Origin: Halorubrum hochsteinianum
GTDB taxonomy: Archaea; Halobacteriota; Halobacteria; Halobacteriales; Haloferacaceae
Reading direction: 5' to 3'
Assembly (NCBI RefSeq): GCF_023702125.1
Contig: NZ_CP098415.1
Location: forward strand, 744,001 to 808,000
Length of the DNA stretch: 64,000 bases
Part shown: in pieces, positions 25,585 to 34,488 of the stretch
How positions within the stretch are numbered: the stretch's first letter is position 1
Layout of the letters: each line of letters starts with the position of its first letter
Notes under the pieces: model-generated
The model's input: only the letters and a program-made list of their open reading frames with translations
Database searches by the model: none
What the model was told of the DNA's origin: nothing
Program-made: the position numbers and the translations under genes

Positions 25585-26481
25585 CTACCGGAGCCCGCAC
25601 CCCGCCTCCCAGCCCCGGATCAGCGACCCGACCGTCCGGCAGGTCGGGACCGACACGCCGTGCCGGTCCGCCCGCTCGGTGACCGCGCCGTAGATGGCGT
25701 CGACCTCGGTGCGGCGCTCGTTCGCGACGTCCTCGCGCATCGACGACCGGTTGGCGGCGGTGTCGGCGGCGACGCGCTCGACGGCGTCGACCGCCCGTTC
25801 GTCGGAGAGGTCGACCCCGATCGCGCGGGCGACGCGGGCCGTCTCGCGGGCGGCCTCGCGGGCGACGCCCCCCGCGGGACCGTCGAGCGTCGGGGCGTTC
25901 TCGGTCCGCGCGAGCGCCGAGGGGCCGTTGATCCCGGCGTTGACCGCGAGCTTCTCGAAGCGGCGGACGGGCATGTCCTCGGCGACGACCGTCTCGACGC
26001 CGGCCGCGTCGAAGGCCGCGCCGACCCGCGCCGCCTGCGAGCTGTGCCCGCCCGAGAGCGCGCCGACGACGACCTCGCCGACGCCGGTACAGGTGACGCG
26101 GCCCGGCTCCGCGAACCGGGCACCGTAGCTCGCGGTGCCGGCGAGGACCGTCGCGTCGAGCGCGGCGACCAGCCGCTCCTCGGTGAGGCCGTTCTGGAGC
26201 GAGCAGACCGCCCCGTAGTCGCCGGTCGCGAGCGCCCGGGCGGCCGCGTCGGTGTCGTACGCCTTCGTCGTGACGACGGCGAGGTCGGCGGCCCGGTGCG
26301 TCCCGTCGGTGAGCGCGCGCGGCGCGACGCGGACGTCGACCGCGCCGTCGATCCGGAGCCCGTCCTCCCGGATCCGCCGCATGTGCGGGTCGCGTCCGAC
26401 GAGCGTCACGCCGTGTTCGCGCGCCAACAGCCCGCCCACGAGGCTCCCGAGCGCGCCGGCACCGTAGACGAGCACCTCCAT
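25585..26481 (-). CDS. 2-dehydropantoate 2-reductase family (ketopantoate reductase)
   Basis: NADPH-dependent reductase of ketopantoate to pantoate, in coenzyme A synthesis. 298 residues with the Rossmann start MEVLVYGAGALGSLVGGLLA, the segment CSLQNGLTEERLVAAL, and the catalytic-lysine region RRFEKLAVNAGINGPSALAR; the C-terminal domain contains SSMREDVANERRTEVDAIYG, also typical. All key residues seem present. It stands 124 bp upstream of the threonine synthase-like gene's stop on the same strand and may or may not be co-transcribed. Confidence 0.88.
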   Translation of the reverse strand: MEVLVYGAGALGSLVGGLLAREHGVTLVGRDPHMRRIREDGLRIDGAVDVRVAPRALTDGTHRAADLAVVTTKAYDTDAAARALATGDYGAVCSLQNGLTEERLVAALDATVLAGTASYGARFAEPGRVTCTGVGEVVVGALSGGHSSQAARVGAAFDAAGVETVVAEDMPVRRFEKLAVNAGINGPSALARTENAPTLDGPAGGVAREAARETARVARAIGVDLSDERAVDAVERVAADTAANRSSMREDVANERRTEVDAIYGAVTERADRHGVSVPTCRTVGSLIRGWEAGCGLR

Positions 26482-26605
26482 ACGCGGTACGTACGCGCGC
26501 CCGGTGAAAAGGGATACCGGTGGCGCGGTCTGCCGGCCGGAGGCCGCCGGCTGCGGACCGACCGGTCGCGGGCCGTTCGGTCCCGGACGCGGGGGACCGC
26601 CCGGC

Positions 26606-27862
26606 TCAGCCCTTCAGTCCGCTCCCGGTCAGCGGCACGACGACGTCCTCGTCGGGACCGATCGCGCCGCGCTCGCGGAGGGTCCGCAGCGCGGCGGGCG
26701 CGACGGCGCAGGTCGGCTCGGTGTAGAAGCCGGCGGCGTGGAGGCGGTCGAGTTCGCGCGTCGCGGCCGCCTCCGTGACCGCGAGCGCGTCGCCGCCGGT
26801 CGCGTCGATCGCCGCCCGGATCTCCGCCCCGCGCACCGGCTCGGCGATCTGGATCCCGTCGGCCGCATCGTTGACCGCGCCGTCCGGGTGCGCCGCCTCC
26901 GGCCCGTGGAGCGACTCGACGACCGGCGCGACGCCGGCCGCCTGCGCGCCGTAGAGCCGCGGGACGGCGTCGATCCACCCGGCGCGTTCGAGCCGTCGGA
27001 ACCCACGGTGGACGCCGAGGAAGAGCGTCCCGTGACCGAGCGGCGTCACGACGGCGTCCGGGGCGTCCCAGTCGCGCTGGAGCGCGATCTCGTACGCCGC
27101 GGTGGCGGTCCCCTCGAAGAACGCCGGGTTCCAGGCGTGGCTGGCGTACCACGCGGCGGAGCCGTCGTCAGCGGCGGTTCCCGAACCGCCGCCGTCCGCG
27201 TCCGACTCGGCCTCGCCGAGCGCCGCGACGCACGCGTCCGTCACGTCCTGTCGACTTCCCTCGATCCGGACCGCTTCGGCCCCGGCGCGGCGGATCGCCC
27301 GGAGCTTCGACTCCTTCACGCCGGCCGGGACGTAGATCTCGGCCCCGATCCCGGCGCGGGCGGCGTAGGTCGCGATCGCAGCGCCCGCGTTCCCGGAGGA
27401 GTCCTCGACGACGCGCTCGACGCCGAGCTCGCGCGCCCGGGTCAGCGTCGCCGTCGCGCCGCGGTCCTTGAACGAGCCGGTCGGAAAGACGTACTCCAGC
27501 TTGAACGACGCGTTCCACGGGTCGAAGTCGGAAGCCCCGTCGTCGTCGGATTCGCTCGCTGCGCCGCCGCTGGACTCGCGTCCCCCGTCGGCGTCGACGA
27601 GCGGGGTCATCCCCTCGCCGAGCGTCACCCGGTCGGCGGGGTCGTCGCCGACGGCGAGCAGGTCGCCGAACGCCCAGAGACCGTCGCGCGCGTCGAACGA
27701 CGCCGGATCGGGCGGGGTCCCCTCCGGACCGGGCGCGTCGGCGAAGGCGAGGGGCGCACCGCACCGGCAGCGCCACCGGTCGCGGTACGTCTCGCCGCAG
27801 TCGGGACAGCGCAGTCGACGGGGGGTAGGCGTTCCTCGGTCGGACGGGCCGGACGTTCCCAT
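26606..27862 (-). CDS. thrC: Threonine synthase
   Basis: PLP enzyme converting O-phosphohomoserine to threonine. From the ATG at 27862 (MGTSGPSDRGTPTPRRLRC) it is 418 residues. A small zinc ribbon (CPDCGETYRDRWRCRCG) precedes the catalytic domain; the PLP lysine is in PTGSFKDRGATATL; EDSSGNAGAAIATYAARAG and PLGHGTLFLGVHRG are phosphate/PLP contacts. Two acidic linkers (about residues 85-105 and 220-235) are haloadaptive. Its ATG overlaps by one base the stop codon of the upstream aspartoacylase-family gene (TGATG), so the two are co-translated; a functional link is not obvious. Confidence 0.9.
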   Translation of the reverse strand: MGTSGPSDRGTPTPRRLRCPDCGETYRDRWRCRCGAPLAFADAPGPEGTPPDPASFDARDGLWAFGDLLAVGDDPADRVTLGEGMTPLVDADGGRESSGGAASESDDDGASDFDPWNASFKLEYVFPTGSFKDRGATATLTRARELGVERVVEDSSGNAGAAIATYAARAGIGAEIYVPAGVKESKLRAIRRAGAEAVRIEGSRQDVTDACVAALGEAESDADGGGSGTAADDGSAAWYASHAWNPAFFEGTATAAYEIALQRDWDAPDAVVTPLGHGTLFLGVHRGFRRLERAGWIDAVPRLYGAQAAGVAPVVESLHGPEAAHPDGAVNDAADGIQIAEPVRGAEIRAAIDATGGDALAVTEAAATRELDRLHAAGFYTEPTCAVAPAALRTLRERGAIGPDEDVVVPLTGSGLKG

Positions 27863-28818
27863 CAGTACTCGTCGACGTTGGTCCCGACCGAGCAGACGTA
27901 CTCGCCCTGCGCCACCTGCGGGAGCCGGCGCGTGCGCCAGAAGATACCGTCCGTGTCGGCCGTCACGCGGCCCTCCAAGCTCCCGAAGGTGTCGGTCACC
28001 TCGAACAGCACGTCGCCGGCGCTGACGCGCTCGCCCAGTTCGCGTTCGAAGCGGACCAGCCCGCCGGCGGGCGAGCCGTACTGGTCGAAGCCGCGGGCGC
28101 GCGTCTGGGGTTCGAGCGGCGCGTCCCCGTCGAGGAACCCGTAGTGGCGGAGGACGTTGAACACGCCCTCGACGCCGTACCGAATGGACTCCTCGTCCCA
28201 GCCGACGCAGCCGCCCAGTTCCGGGTCGATGGTGGGGATCCCGTGTTCCGGGCCGGCCCGCGCGAGCTGGCCGTCGGGGCCCTTGATGTCGAGGACGTGG
28301 CCGCAGCCGAAGACCTTGGCGAGCTCCAGGCAGTCGCCGTGGAGCCGGTGGCGGACGCCGCAGCGCACGCGGCTCTCGTTTATCATCCGGCTCGTCGACC
28401 CCTGATGTAGGTCCAGGATGTAGTCGGCGCGGGAGGCGATCTGGAACGTCTCGTGGGCGATCCGCTCGCTCGTCGTCCCGTCCGCGTCGCCCGGGTAGCC
28501 CCGGTTCATCTTCCGGTCGTCGACCGGGTTTCGGTGTTCCGCGGCCTGGAACGCGAAGTGGTTCACGACACCGACGACGAGGACCGACCCGGACAGCTCC
28601 GTCGGGTCGATCCGCGGCACGACGCGGTTGACGACCCCCAACCCGTTCAGCTCGTCGCCGTCGCTCACCGCCTGGACGTACAGCGTCGGCCCGTCGGTCG
28701 CGCCGTTGATCGCGGCGACCGGCAGCCGGACGGGACTCCCGTCCCGCATCTCTCCCACCTCGAGACGGCCCGTATCCGTCTCGCCCGGAGAGGCGCGGGC
28801 CGTTCCCAGCGTTATCAT
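27862..28818 (-). CDS. Succinylglutamate desuccinylase/aspartoacylase family protein
   Basis: Zinc-dependent M14-like deacylase of unknown substrate, 318 residues from the ATG at 28818 (MITLGTARASPGETDTG). The fold's signatures are visible: GPTLYVQAVSDGDELNGLGV (first zinc region), NHFAFQAAEHRNPVDDRKMN followed by RGYPGDADGTTSERIAHE, and ADYILDLHQGSTSRM with the second zinc His. A beta-rich C-terminal domain (GGLVRFERELGERVSAGDVL) resembles a lipoyl/biotinyl-like hammerhead seen in many archaeal members. It overlaps threonine synthase by one base. An IS element begins 55 bp upstream of the start and probably leaves a TATA-like TTTATCC intact. Confidence 0.85.
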   Translation of the reverse strand: MITLGTARASPGETDTGRLEVGEMRDGSPVRLPVAAINGATDGPTLYVQAVSDGDELNGLGVVNRVVPRIDPTELSGSVLVVGVVNHFAFQAAEHRNPVDDRKMNRGYPGDADGTTSERIAHETFQIASRADYILDLHQGSTSRMINESRVRCGVRHRLHGDCLELAKVFGCGHVLDIKGPDGQLARAGPEHGIPTIDPELGGCVGWDEESIRYGVEGVFNVLRHYGFLDGDAPLEPQTRARGFDQYGSPAGGLVRFERELGERVSAGDVLFEVTDTFGSLEGRVTADTDGIFWRTRRLPQVAQGEYVCSVGTNVDEY

Positions 28819-28872
28819 TACGCGAAGGTGGGGCGGGCGGGACTTTATCCGTTCGGTCCGCGGCGATCCGAC

Positions 28873-29569
28873 GGTAGTGTTCAGATAAGCTGATTCCATG
28901 CGAAGGCAAAGGATCTGAGCCACTCGTTTGCTGTTTCTGCTTCGGCGTTGCTGAAACAGTTTGAGAAACTGGTAGTTCTGCGTTTTACCTCACGAAAGAC
29001 ACGTTCGACGCTGTTCCGATTTCCATGTCGTTCGTATCTGAAATCGAGGCCGTGTTTACGACAGGCTCGCTGAAGTGGAGCCGCACCATCAACGAGAAAG
29101 ATCGCGTCATCTACGTCGTGTTTTTCGCGGAGTTCCGCGAAAAACCGATCTGCGATCGCGTTATTTCTCGTCGGTTCAAGCCGTGTGTGTAGCAGATCAT
29201 TTGATTCGGGATCGACAGCAGCGTACAGCCAATATTGCTCAGTATCGAGTTGAATCACGGTCTCATCAACCGCGACGTGATTCGGGTTCCGATCCGATTC
29301 CGGCTGTAGGTCGGCTTTGTGAACCCAGTTATGAACGGTCGATCGAACTCGATCAACACCGAATACCTCAAGAAACGAAACAGTATTCGAAAGCGATAGT
29401 CCAGACAAATGGAGCTGAATACTGAGCTTCATCAACAGCTTCGGTGTTGCTTCTCGCTCCACAAACTCTAAGTTGATCTCGTCTAAACAGCCGCTGAGGC
29501 GGTCGTTTTCTGGCATAGAACACTTTGAAAACGCACCGCCTCACTTTCAAACCTTATCTGAACACCGTC
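28873..29569 (-). mobile_element. IS6-family insertion sequence, copy 1 (complete)
   Basis: A 697-bp element with GGTAGTGTTCAGATAAG at the left and the near-complementary CTTATCTGAACACCGTC at the right. An 8-bp target duplication, GATCCGAC, flanks it at 28865-28872 and 29570-29577. It carries one transposase gene and differs from copy 2 (44689-45385) by a single base that I could see (C versus T near 29284), a silent change in the transposase. It sits between the aspartoacylase-family and CHAT-like genes. Low GC relative to the surroundings supports recent arrival. Confidence 0.95.
28881..29516 (-). CDS. IS6-family transposase (copy 1)
   Basis: A 211-residue DDE transposase. N-terminal HTH region (ATPKLLMKLSIQLHLSGLSL), then the catalytic core with Asp in NHVAVDETVIQL, Asp in AIFLVDGAAPLQRAC, and Glu in GNRNSVERVFREVKRRT. 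Length and motif order are those of short haloarchaeal IS6 transposases, which move replicatively through cointegrates and leave 8-bp duplications, as observed here. The ORF is intact. A hairpin TTTTTCGCGGAGTTCCGCGAAAAA-like sequence lies inside it near 29117-29141. Confidence 0.95.
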   Translation of the reverse strand: MPENDRLSGCLDEINLEFVEREATPKLLMKLSIQLHLSGLSLSNTVSFLEVFGVDRVRSTVHNWVHKADLQPESDRNPNHVAVDETVIQLDTEQYWLYAAVDPESNDLLHTRLEPTRNNAIADRFFAELREKHDVDDAIFLVDGAAPLQRACRKHGLDFRYERHGNRNSVERVFREVKRRTTSFSNCFSNAEAETANEWLRSFAFAWNQLI

Positions 29570-29672
29570 GATCCGACCGACACAAGCTTTATCGCCGCTA
29601 TCGCACTACGGAGTGGCACGCACCGCCGCGGCGTCGGTCCCCGCGCCCCGACGACCGCCGCGGCGAGTCCAC

Positions 29673-31865
29673 ATGAGCATCGACATCGACCCGCTGCGTG
29701 AGACCGACGGCATCACCGTCACGGACCACATCGAGAACACGCAGTTCGAGGTGTACACCGACCGCCCCGTCGACCCGCGTCCCCGCCCGGAGTCCGACCA
29801 CTACTTCCCGGTGGACGCGAGCGTCGCGGTCGAGACCGGGTCGATCGAGATCCCGCGCGTCGCGGTCGTCGAGACGCGGGCCGGCGACGGGACGCTCCTC
29901 ACCCACGGCGACTGTTACGCGATGCCGGACGGGCGGTACCACGTCGGTATCAACCCGGCCCCGACGAAGCTGTACTTCGCCTTCGAGTCCGGGTTCTCCG
30001 TCTCGACGACCGACCGGACGACGCGGATCGACCTCGACACGCCCGGAACGGTCGCGCTCGGGTTCCGGTCGCTCCACCAGACCCCCGCGGGGACGATTAC
30101 CACACCGACCGATCCCGAGTCGCTGATGGACGCCGTCTCGCTGCTCGGGTCCGCGCTCCAGACGACCAGCCCCGAGCGGTCGTTCCCCACGCTGCGAGGC
30201 CACCCGCCGCTCGTCGAACCCGGCGAGGAGTTCAGCGTTCCCGAGCGCGTCGAACCGGTCGACAGCGGGGTCCGGATCGTCGTGCCGCCCGAGTACCGCT
30301 ACCTCTACCCCGTGGTCTCGCTGGCGTACTACTTCGCGGCCGAGGTCGTCCCCGGCGACGAGCCGCGGATCGAGGGCAACGGGTGGACGTACCCACTCGA
30401 ACCGGGCTTCGAGGCGCGGACCGCGGAGGTGCTCAGGCAGTCGTTCCACATGGACTGTCTGGTTCGCACGGAGGGGTTTTACCCGGTCGACCTCCACGAG
30501 CGCGAGACGACCGACCTCGACCTCGACTGGGGGCGGCTGTACGACCTCCCGCTCGCGGAGCGGCTCGGCGAGTACCTCGACGTGCCGTTCGAGACCGTCG
30601 AACCCGAGCTGCCGCAGTGGACGCTGACGACGGACGTCCGCCCCGACCCCAAGAACGTGGAGATGCTCCCGTTCGTCGCCGGGGAGCTGTCGATCGTCCG
30701 CTCGCCGGAGACGGTGACGCCGGCCGACGAGGAGGGCGGCGTCGGGGTCGGATTCCTGCGGGCGTCGGACGACGGCGCGCCGGCGACGACGAACGTTCCG
30801 ACGGGGCCGAACCGCCCCGTCCCCGCGACGAGCGCGGTCGACGCGTTCGACGAGCGGGATTTCGTCCGCGGCGGCGCGAGCGCCGAGGCGGCCCCGGACG
30901 CCGACCCGGTCCGGGGCGCGGACGCGTCGGCGGACCGCGGCGCGGTGGCGGCCGAGGCCGACTTCGTGCGCCCGGAGCCGGTCGACACCGTCGAGCACGC
31001 GTGGGTCGGGGACGGCGTCCCCCTCGACGCGAACAAGGCGACGCTCGACGCGTACCACCGTCGGCTCGAAGCCGGGCAGGTCGAGCAGTCGCGGATATCC
31101 GTCCTCGTCGTCTGTAACGACGAGCAGATGCGGGAAGAGGGCGACGTCGCGGACCTCTACGGGCTCCGCGACATGGTCCAGTTCGACATCGAGGTCCGCC
31201 ACGACCTCGACCGCGTCGAGATGCGCGACGCGCTCGCGTCCGACGTGGACTTCCTCCACTACATCGGTCACGTCGACGACCGCGGCATGCAGTGCGCGGA
31301 CAGCTACCTCGACCTGACCGACGAGGACCTCGAAATCGGCGTCAGCGCCTTCCTGCTCAACGCCTGTCAGTCGTACCAGCAGGGCGAGGCCTTGGTCCAC
31401 CGCGGCTCCCGCGGCGGCATCGTCACCCTCTCCGACGTGGCGAACTCGCCCGCGACGAAGCTCGGCCGGATCATCGCCCGCCTGATGAACAGCGGGTTCA
31501 ACCTCCGCACGGCGCTTCACGTCGCGAAGCGGGAACTGATCACGGGCAATCAGTACATCGTCGTGGGCGACGGGGGGACGACGATTTGTCAGAGTCGGAG
31601 TGGCGGAGCAATTGTGGTGGATTTAAACGGGGATCCAGATGAAAATTCCGAGATAGAGACCAAAATATACCCAAATGGGTCTCACGGGATCGGGTCACTG
31701 TCTAGGATCAACCTAGAATCAAGCAACACGAACCACTACGTCCCTTCAAAAATCCTCACTTGTCACGTATCTAACAGTGAGCTGAAAGACTTCTGTGATT
31801 TGGAACTCTTTCCAGTGTTTGCCGATGGAGAACTTCGGTGGAGTGACGACTATTCGGTGAATTAG
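29673..31865 (+). CDS. CHAT (caspase-like) domain protein
   Basis: A 730-residue protein from the ATG at 29673 (MSIDIDPLRETDGITV). Residues 1-350 form an unrecognised beta-rich region; residues about 360-470 are an acidic linker; residues about 480-640 are a CHAT-type cysteine-protease fold. The presumed catalytic pair is His533 in LHYIGHVDDRG and Cys565 in LLNACQSYQQGEA, followed by GGIVTLSDVANSPATKLGRI and LRTALHVAKREL, as in CHAT domains. From about residue 639 (base 31590) codon use becomes AT-rich and unlike the rest, to the end. Substrate unknown. A 43-residue peptide gene is convergent and overlaps its 3' end by four bases. IS copy 1 lies about 100 bp upstream. Confidence 0.82.
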   Translation: MSIDIDPLRETDGITVTDHIENTQFEVYTDRPVDPRPRPESDHYFPVDASVAVETGSIEIPRVAVVETRAGDGTLLTHGDCYAMPDGRYHVGINPAPTKLYFAFESGFSVSTTDRTTRIDLDTPGTVALGFRSLHQTPAGTITTPTDPESLMDAVSLLGSALQTTSPERSFPTLRGHPPLVEPGEEFSVPERVEPVDSGVRIVVPPEYRYLYPVVSLAYYFAAEVVPGDEPRIEGNGWTYPLEPGFEARTAEVLRQSFHMDCLVRTEGFYPVDLHERETTDLDLDWGRLYDLPLAERLGEYLDVPFETVEPELPQWTLTTDVRPDPKNVEMLPFVAGELSIVRSPETVTPADEEGGVGVGFLRASDDGAPATTNVPTGPNRPVPATSAVDAFDERDFVRGGASAEAAPDADPVRGADASADRGAVAAEADFVRPEPVDTVEHAWVGDGVPLDANKATLDAYHRRLEAGQVEQSRISVLVVCNDEQMREEGDVADLYGLRDMVQFDIEVRHDLDRVEMRDALASDVDFLHYIGHVDDRGMQCADSYLDLTDEDLEIGVSAFLLNACQSYQQGEALVHRGSRGGIVTLSDVANSPATKLGRIIARLMNSGFNLRTALHVAKRELITGNQYIVVGDGGTTICQSRSGGAIVVDLNGDPDENSEIETKIYPNGSHGIGSLSRINLESSNTNHYVPSKILTCHVSNSELKDFCDLELFPVFADGELRWSDDYSVN

Positions 31866-31993
31866 GGTCCAGGGTTTACGACAGCAGCGTTCGCCGCCGC
31901 AGGCGCTGCCTGCGTCAACAGCAGCAGTGCGGTGAACAGGACGCCGGCCATCTTCGGGTGCTCTGCCACGTAGTCCGCGACACTTTCGTGCAT
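31862..31993 (-). CDS. Tiny secreted/membrane peptide (DUF7503-like)
   Basis: A 43-residue ORF read from the ATG at 31993: an amphipathic start (MHESVADYVAEHPKM), a hydrophobic stretch AGVLFTALLLLTQAA, then APAAANAAVVNPGP. The plus strand reads TATAAATAAA at 32010-32019, giving a TATA box about 20 bp upstream on the minus strand, so a real leaderless transcript is likely. I recall similar small haloarchaeal peptides (possibly DUF7503), but the family name is from memory. It converges on the CHAT-like gene with a 4-bp overlap at the stops. Confidence 0.7.
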   Translation of the reverse strand: MHESVADYVAEHPKMAGVLFTALLLLTQAAPAAANAAVVNPGP

Positions 31994-32215
31994 ACAACAG
32001 AAGTATCAGTATAAATAAATATCCGAGCTTGTTCTGCGGTTGAACGAAAGAGATATTTGAAATCGAAATTTTCTGTATTAAATAACAGTAGCCGCGGAGC
32101 GACCCGACATAAGCGGGTTCGGCGGGTATCGAAAGGCGGCGACGCCTCGCGAGCGTCCGGCCGGTTCGGTCAAGGATCTCGTTTTTTCACGACCGAGCGC
32201 GGAGTGCGAGTCGCC

Positions 32216-32464
32216 ATGACCGACATCGAAGCCGCGATCCGGGAGGCGTTCGAACACACGGAGTACGACCTCGGGAGCGTCGCCGTCAACCGGCGGCAGG
32301 TCCGCGTGCCGGTGATCGAGGAGGGCGCTGACCCGGACGCGCTCCGGGCCGTGATCGAGGAGGCGCTCGGCGCGGACGCGCTCGCGACCGTGACGGTGAC
32401 CACGGAGCGCATCGCCGGCGAGGACACCGTCGGCACCGTCGTATCGTTCCGGTACCGAGGCTGA
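32216..32464 (+). CDS. Small conserved hypothetical protein
   Basis: An 82-residue protein from the ATG at 32216 (MTDIEAAIREAFEHTEYD). Predicted alternating strands and helices (VAVNRRQVRVPVIEEGADP, TVTVTTERIAGEDTVGTVVSFRYRG) suggest a compact alpha/beta domain. Acidic and haloarchaeal in composition; no recognised motif. The preceding 220 bp are AT-rich and contain no other gene besides the divergent promoter of the tiny peptide. Confidence 0.7.
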   Translation: MTDIEAAIREAFEHTEYDLGSVAVNRRQVRVPVIEEGADPDALRAVIEEALGADALATVTVTTERIAGEDTVGTVVSFRYRG

Positions 32465-32555
32465 CGCGGGTTTCGGGCCGCTGAACTGGGGAGTCGACCG
32501 CGAGGCGCGACGCGGTACGGTTAACAGGTCGGTACCCGTACACACGGATCACACG

Positions 32556-33353
32556 ATGACGGCCGAGGAGGGACACGACGGCGCACAGTACCTCGCCGGT
32601 TCGCCCGTTCGGGTCGCGATACTCCGGACGTTACGCGAGGAGCCCCGACGCCCGGCAGCGCTGACCGACGCGGTCGACGCGACCCGGACGACCGTCCAGC
32701 GGATCCTCGCGGGGTTCCGCGAGCGCGACTGGGTGGTGAAACGCGACGCCGCCTACCGGGTGACGCTGACCGGAGCGCGCGTCCACGACGCCTACGAGGC
32801 GCTGCTGACGGAGGTCGAGCGCGGGGAGCGCTACGGGCGGTTCGCCGCGACGGTCGAGCGCGTCGGGGTGGAGTTCCCCCCGGCCGGAATCCCGGACAGC
32901 GACCTCACCGTCGCGTCCGATCAGAACCCGCTGGCGGCGGTCGACCGGCTCACGGAACTGCTCCGCGAGAGCCACGACGCCGACATCCGGGCGGTCTCGC
33001 CGGTCGTCATCCAGCAGTTCAACGACGCCGCCGCCGCGGCGCTGGACGACGGCGCGAGCGTCGAACTGATCATCGACCGCGACGTGGTCGACGCCTCCGT
33101 CGCGGAGTTCGGGCCGGCGACCGACCGCGCGCTGGACGACGACGACGCGGAGGTGTACGTGAGCGCGGACCCGATCGAGTACGGGCTCTTCCGGTGCGAC
33201 GAGGTCGCCTGCGTGACCGCGTACGACGACCGGAACAACCCGCGGAGCGTGCTCGAATCGACGGACAGGACCGTCGTCGAGTGGGTCGACGACGCGTTCG
33301 AGTCGCTCAGAGACGACGCGACGCGTCTCTCCTCGGTGGTCGAGCGCGCCTGA
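32556..33353 (+). CDS. Winged-helix transcriptional regulator (haloarchaeal two-domain type)
   Basis: A 265-residue regulator. Residues about 10-75 are an ArsR/IclR-like winged helix (GSPVRVAILRTLREEPRRPA, DATRTTVQRILAGFRERDWV). Residues about 110-260 form a PLD-like/methanogenesis-regulator-type ligand domain seen in COG4742-type archaeal regulators (VSPVVIQQFNDAAAAAL, VELIIDRDVVDASVAEF, PIEYGLFRCDEVACVTAYD). Ligand and targets unknown. It stands alone, 90 bp after the small hypothetical gene. Confidence 0.82.
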   Translation: MTAEEGHDGAQYLAGSPVRVAILRTLREEPRRPAALTDAVDATRTTVQRILAGFRERDWVVKRDAAYRVTLTGARVHDAYEALLTEVERGERYGRFAATVERVGVEFPPAGIPDSDLTVASDQNPLAAVDRLTELLRESHDADIRAVSPVVIQQFNDAAAAALDDGASVELIIDRDVVDASVAEFGPATDRALDDDDAEVYVSADPIEYGLFRCDEVACVTAYDDRNNPRSVLESTDRTVVEWVDDAFESLRDDATRLSSVVERA

Positions 33354-33370
33354 GAAGGGCGAGTCGACCG

Positions 33371-33493
33371 CTACGCGTCGTCGCTCGCGGTCCCGTCGTC
33401 CGTCGCCTCGCCGGTCGCGTCATCGTCCGGGTCGAAGTTCGCGGGGACGACCGTCGGATGGTCGATGGCGACGGAGGGCGTGGTTGCGCTCAT
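33371..33493 (-). CDS. Possible small protein of 40 residues
   Basis: Starting at the ATG at 33493, reads MSATTPSVAIDHPTVVPANF then an acidic tail ending ...TASDDA before TAG at 33371. A TTTTTAGGG TATA-like sequence lies about 35 bp upstream on the minus strand. Composition is haloarchaeal and no larger ORF explains the interval, but I recognise no family. Could be chance. Confidence 0.4.
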   Translation of the reverse strand: MSATTPSVAIDHPTVVPANFDPDDDATGEATDDGTASDDA

Positions 33494-33590
33494 GGGTGTA
33501 TCAGCCGGTAGACGGCCGACACCCTAAAAATTACCCATAGGCATAACGCATCCGGGCGCTGCCCGGTGATGCGTTTCGGTTATACAGGAG

Positions 33591-34124
33591 TCAGGCGACC
33601 TGCTCGTCGTACAGGTCCTGCGCGTGTTCGATCGCGTCTTTCGCGGCCTGTTTGTCCTCCCACCCAAGCGTTTCGACCTCCTTGCCCGCTTCGAGGTTCT
33701 TGTAGGTCGCGAAGAACTCGTCAATCTCGTCGAGGGTCTGCTGGGGGATGTCGTCGAGGTCCTCGATGTGGTCGAACCGGGGGTCCTCCGTCGGCACCGC
33801 GATCACCTTGTCGTCCTGCTCGCCGTCGTCGTCCATCTTCATCAGCGCGACGGGGCGGGCCTCGATCACGCAGCCGGGGAACGTCTGGTCCTCGACGAGC
33901 ACCATCACGTCGAACGGGTCCTCGTCGTCGTAGTACGACTGCGGGATGAAGCCGTAGTCGTACGGGTAGTGGACGTTCGAGTGGAGGACGCGGTCGAGGA
34001 CGACGCCGGGAACGTCCTTGTCGTACTCGTACTTGTTCCGCTCGCCCTTGAGACACTCCACCACGGCGTAGATCTCGTCCGGCGCGTTCGGTCCCGTCTC
34101 GAGATCTTCCCAGAGGTTGACCAT
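33591..34124 (-). CDS. ppa: Inorganic pyrophosphatase (family I)
   Basis: Hydrolyses pyrophosphate from biosynthetic reactions, Mg-dependent, cytoplasmic hexamer in other archaea. 177 residues from the ATG at 34124 (MVNLWEDLETGPNAPDE). The family signature with metal-binding aspartates is YYDDEDPFDVMVLVED, preceded by VHYPYDYGFIPQ and followed by RPVALMKMDDDGEQDDKVIAV; all catalytic Lys/Tyr/Asp positions look intact. Upstream in-frame sequence is Arg-rich and unconserved. Confidence 0.96.
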   Translation of the reverse strand: MVNLWEDLETGPNAPDEIYAVVECLKGERNKYEYDKDVPGVVLDRVLHSNVHYPYDYGFIPQSYYDDEDPFDVMVLVEDQTFPGCVIEARPVALMKMDDDGEQDDKVIAVPTEDPRFDHIEDLDDIPQQTLDEIDEFFATYKNLEAGKEVETLGWEDKQAAKDAIEHAQDLYDEQVA

Positions 34125-34488
34125 GTGTCCGTTGATGCGTCGATGCCGGCCAAAGTCCTTTCGGGATCCGTCGGTTCGGCGCGGTCCGCGTCGCGCCCCG
34201 CGAGGCGATCTCGGCCGATCGAACGGCCCCGAACGAACGACCGAACGCCCTCGAACGACCGATCGATCGGTTTCGATCGCGAGTCGGATCGGGAATCGTA
34301 CCGACGGATCGTCGGCGTATCGAGGCGTGACGGAACCGATCGGTCGAAACGCGTTCGCGGCGCGGATCGCGCGCTCGCCCGCCCCGCAACCGTGAAAACG
34401 CGGAATTCGGACGAGCGTCCGGGTTGAGGCATCGCAACGGTCGTGAATGTTGAGAAAGACTATAAGTTCGGGTTCCCTTCTAGTAAGC
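34125..34488 (+). promoter_or_regulatory. Divergent intergenic region with PadR-gene promoter
   Basis: No gene in 364 bp. Around 34220-34270 the sequence is rich in short imperfect repeats of CGAACGA and CGATCGAT. CTATAAG at 34460-34466 is a good TATA box about 25 bp before the ATG at 34489, implying a leaderless PadR-family transcript. Confidence 0.55.
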
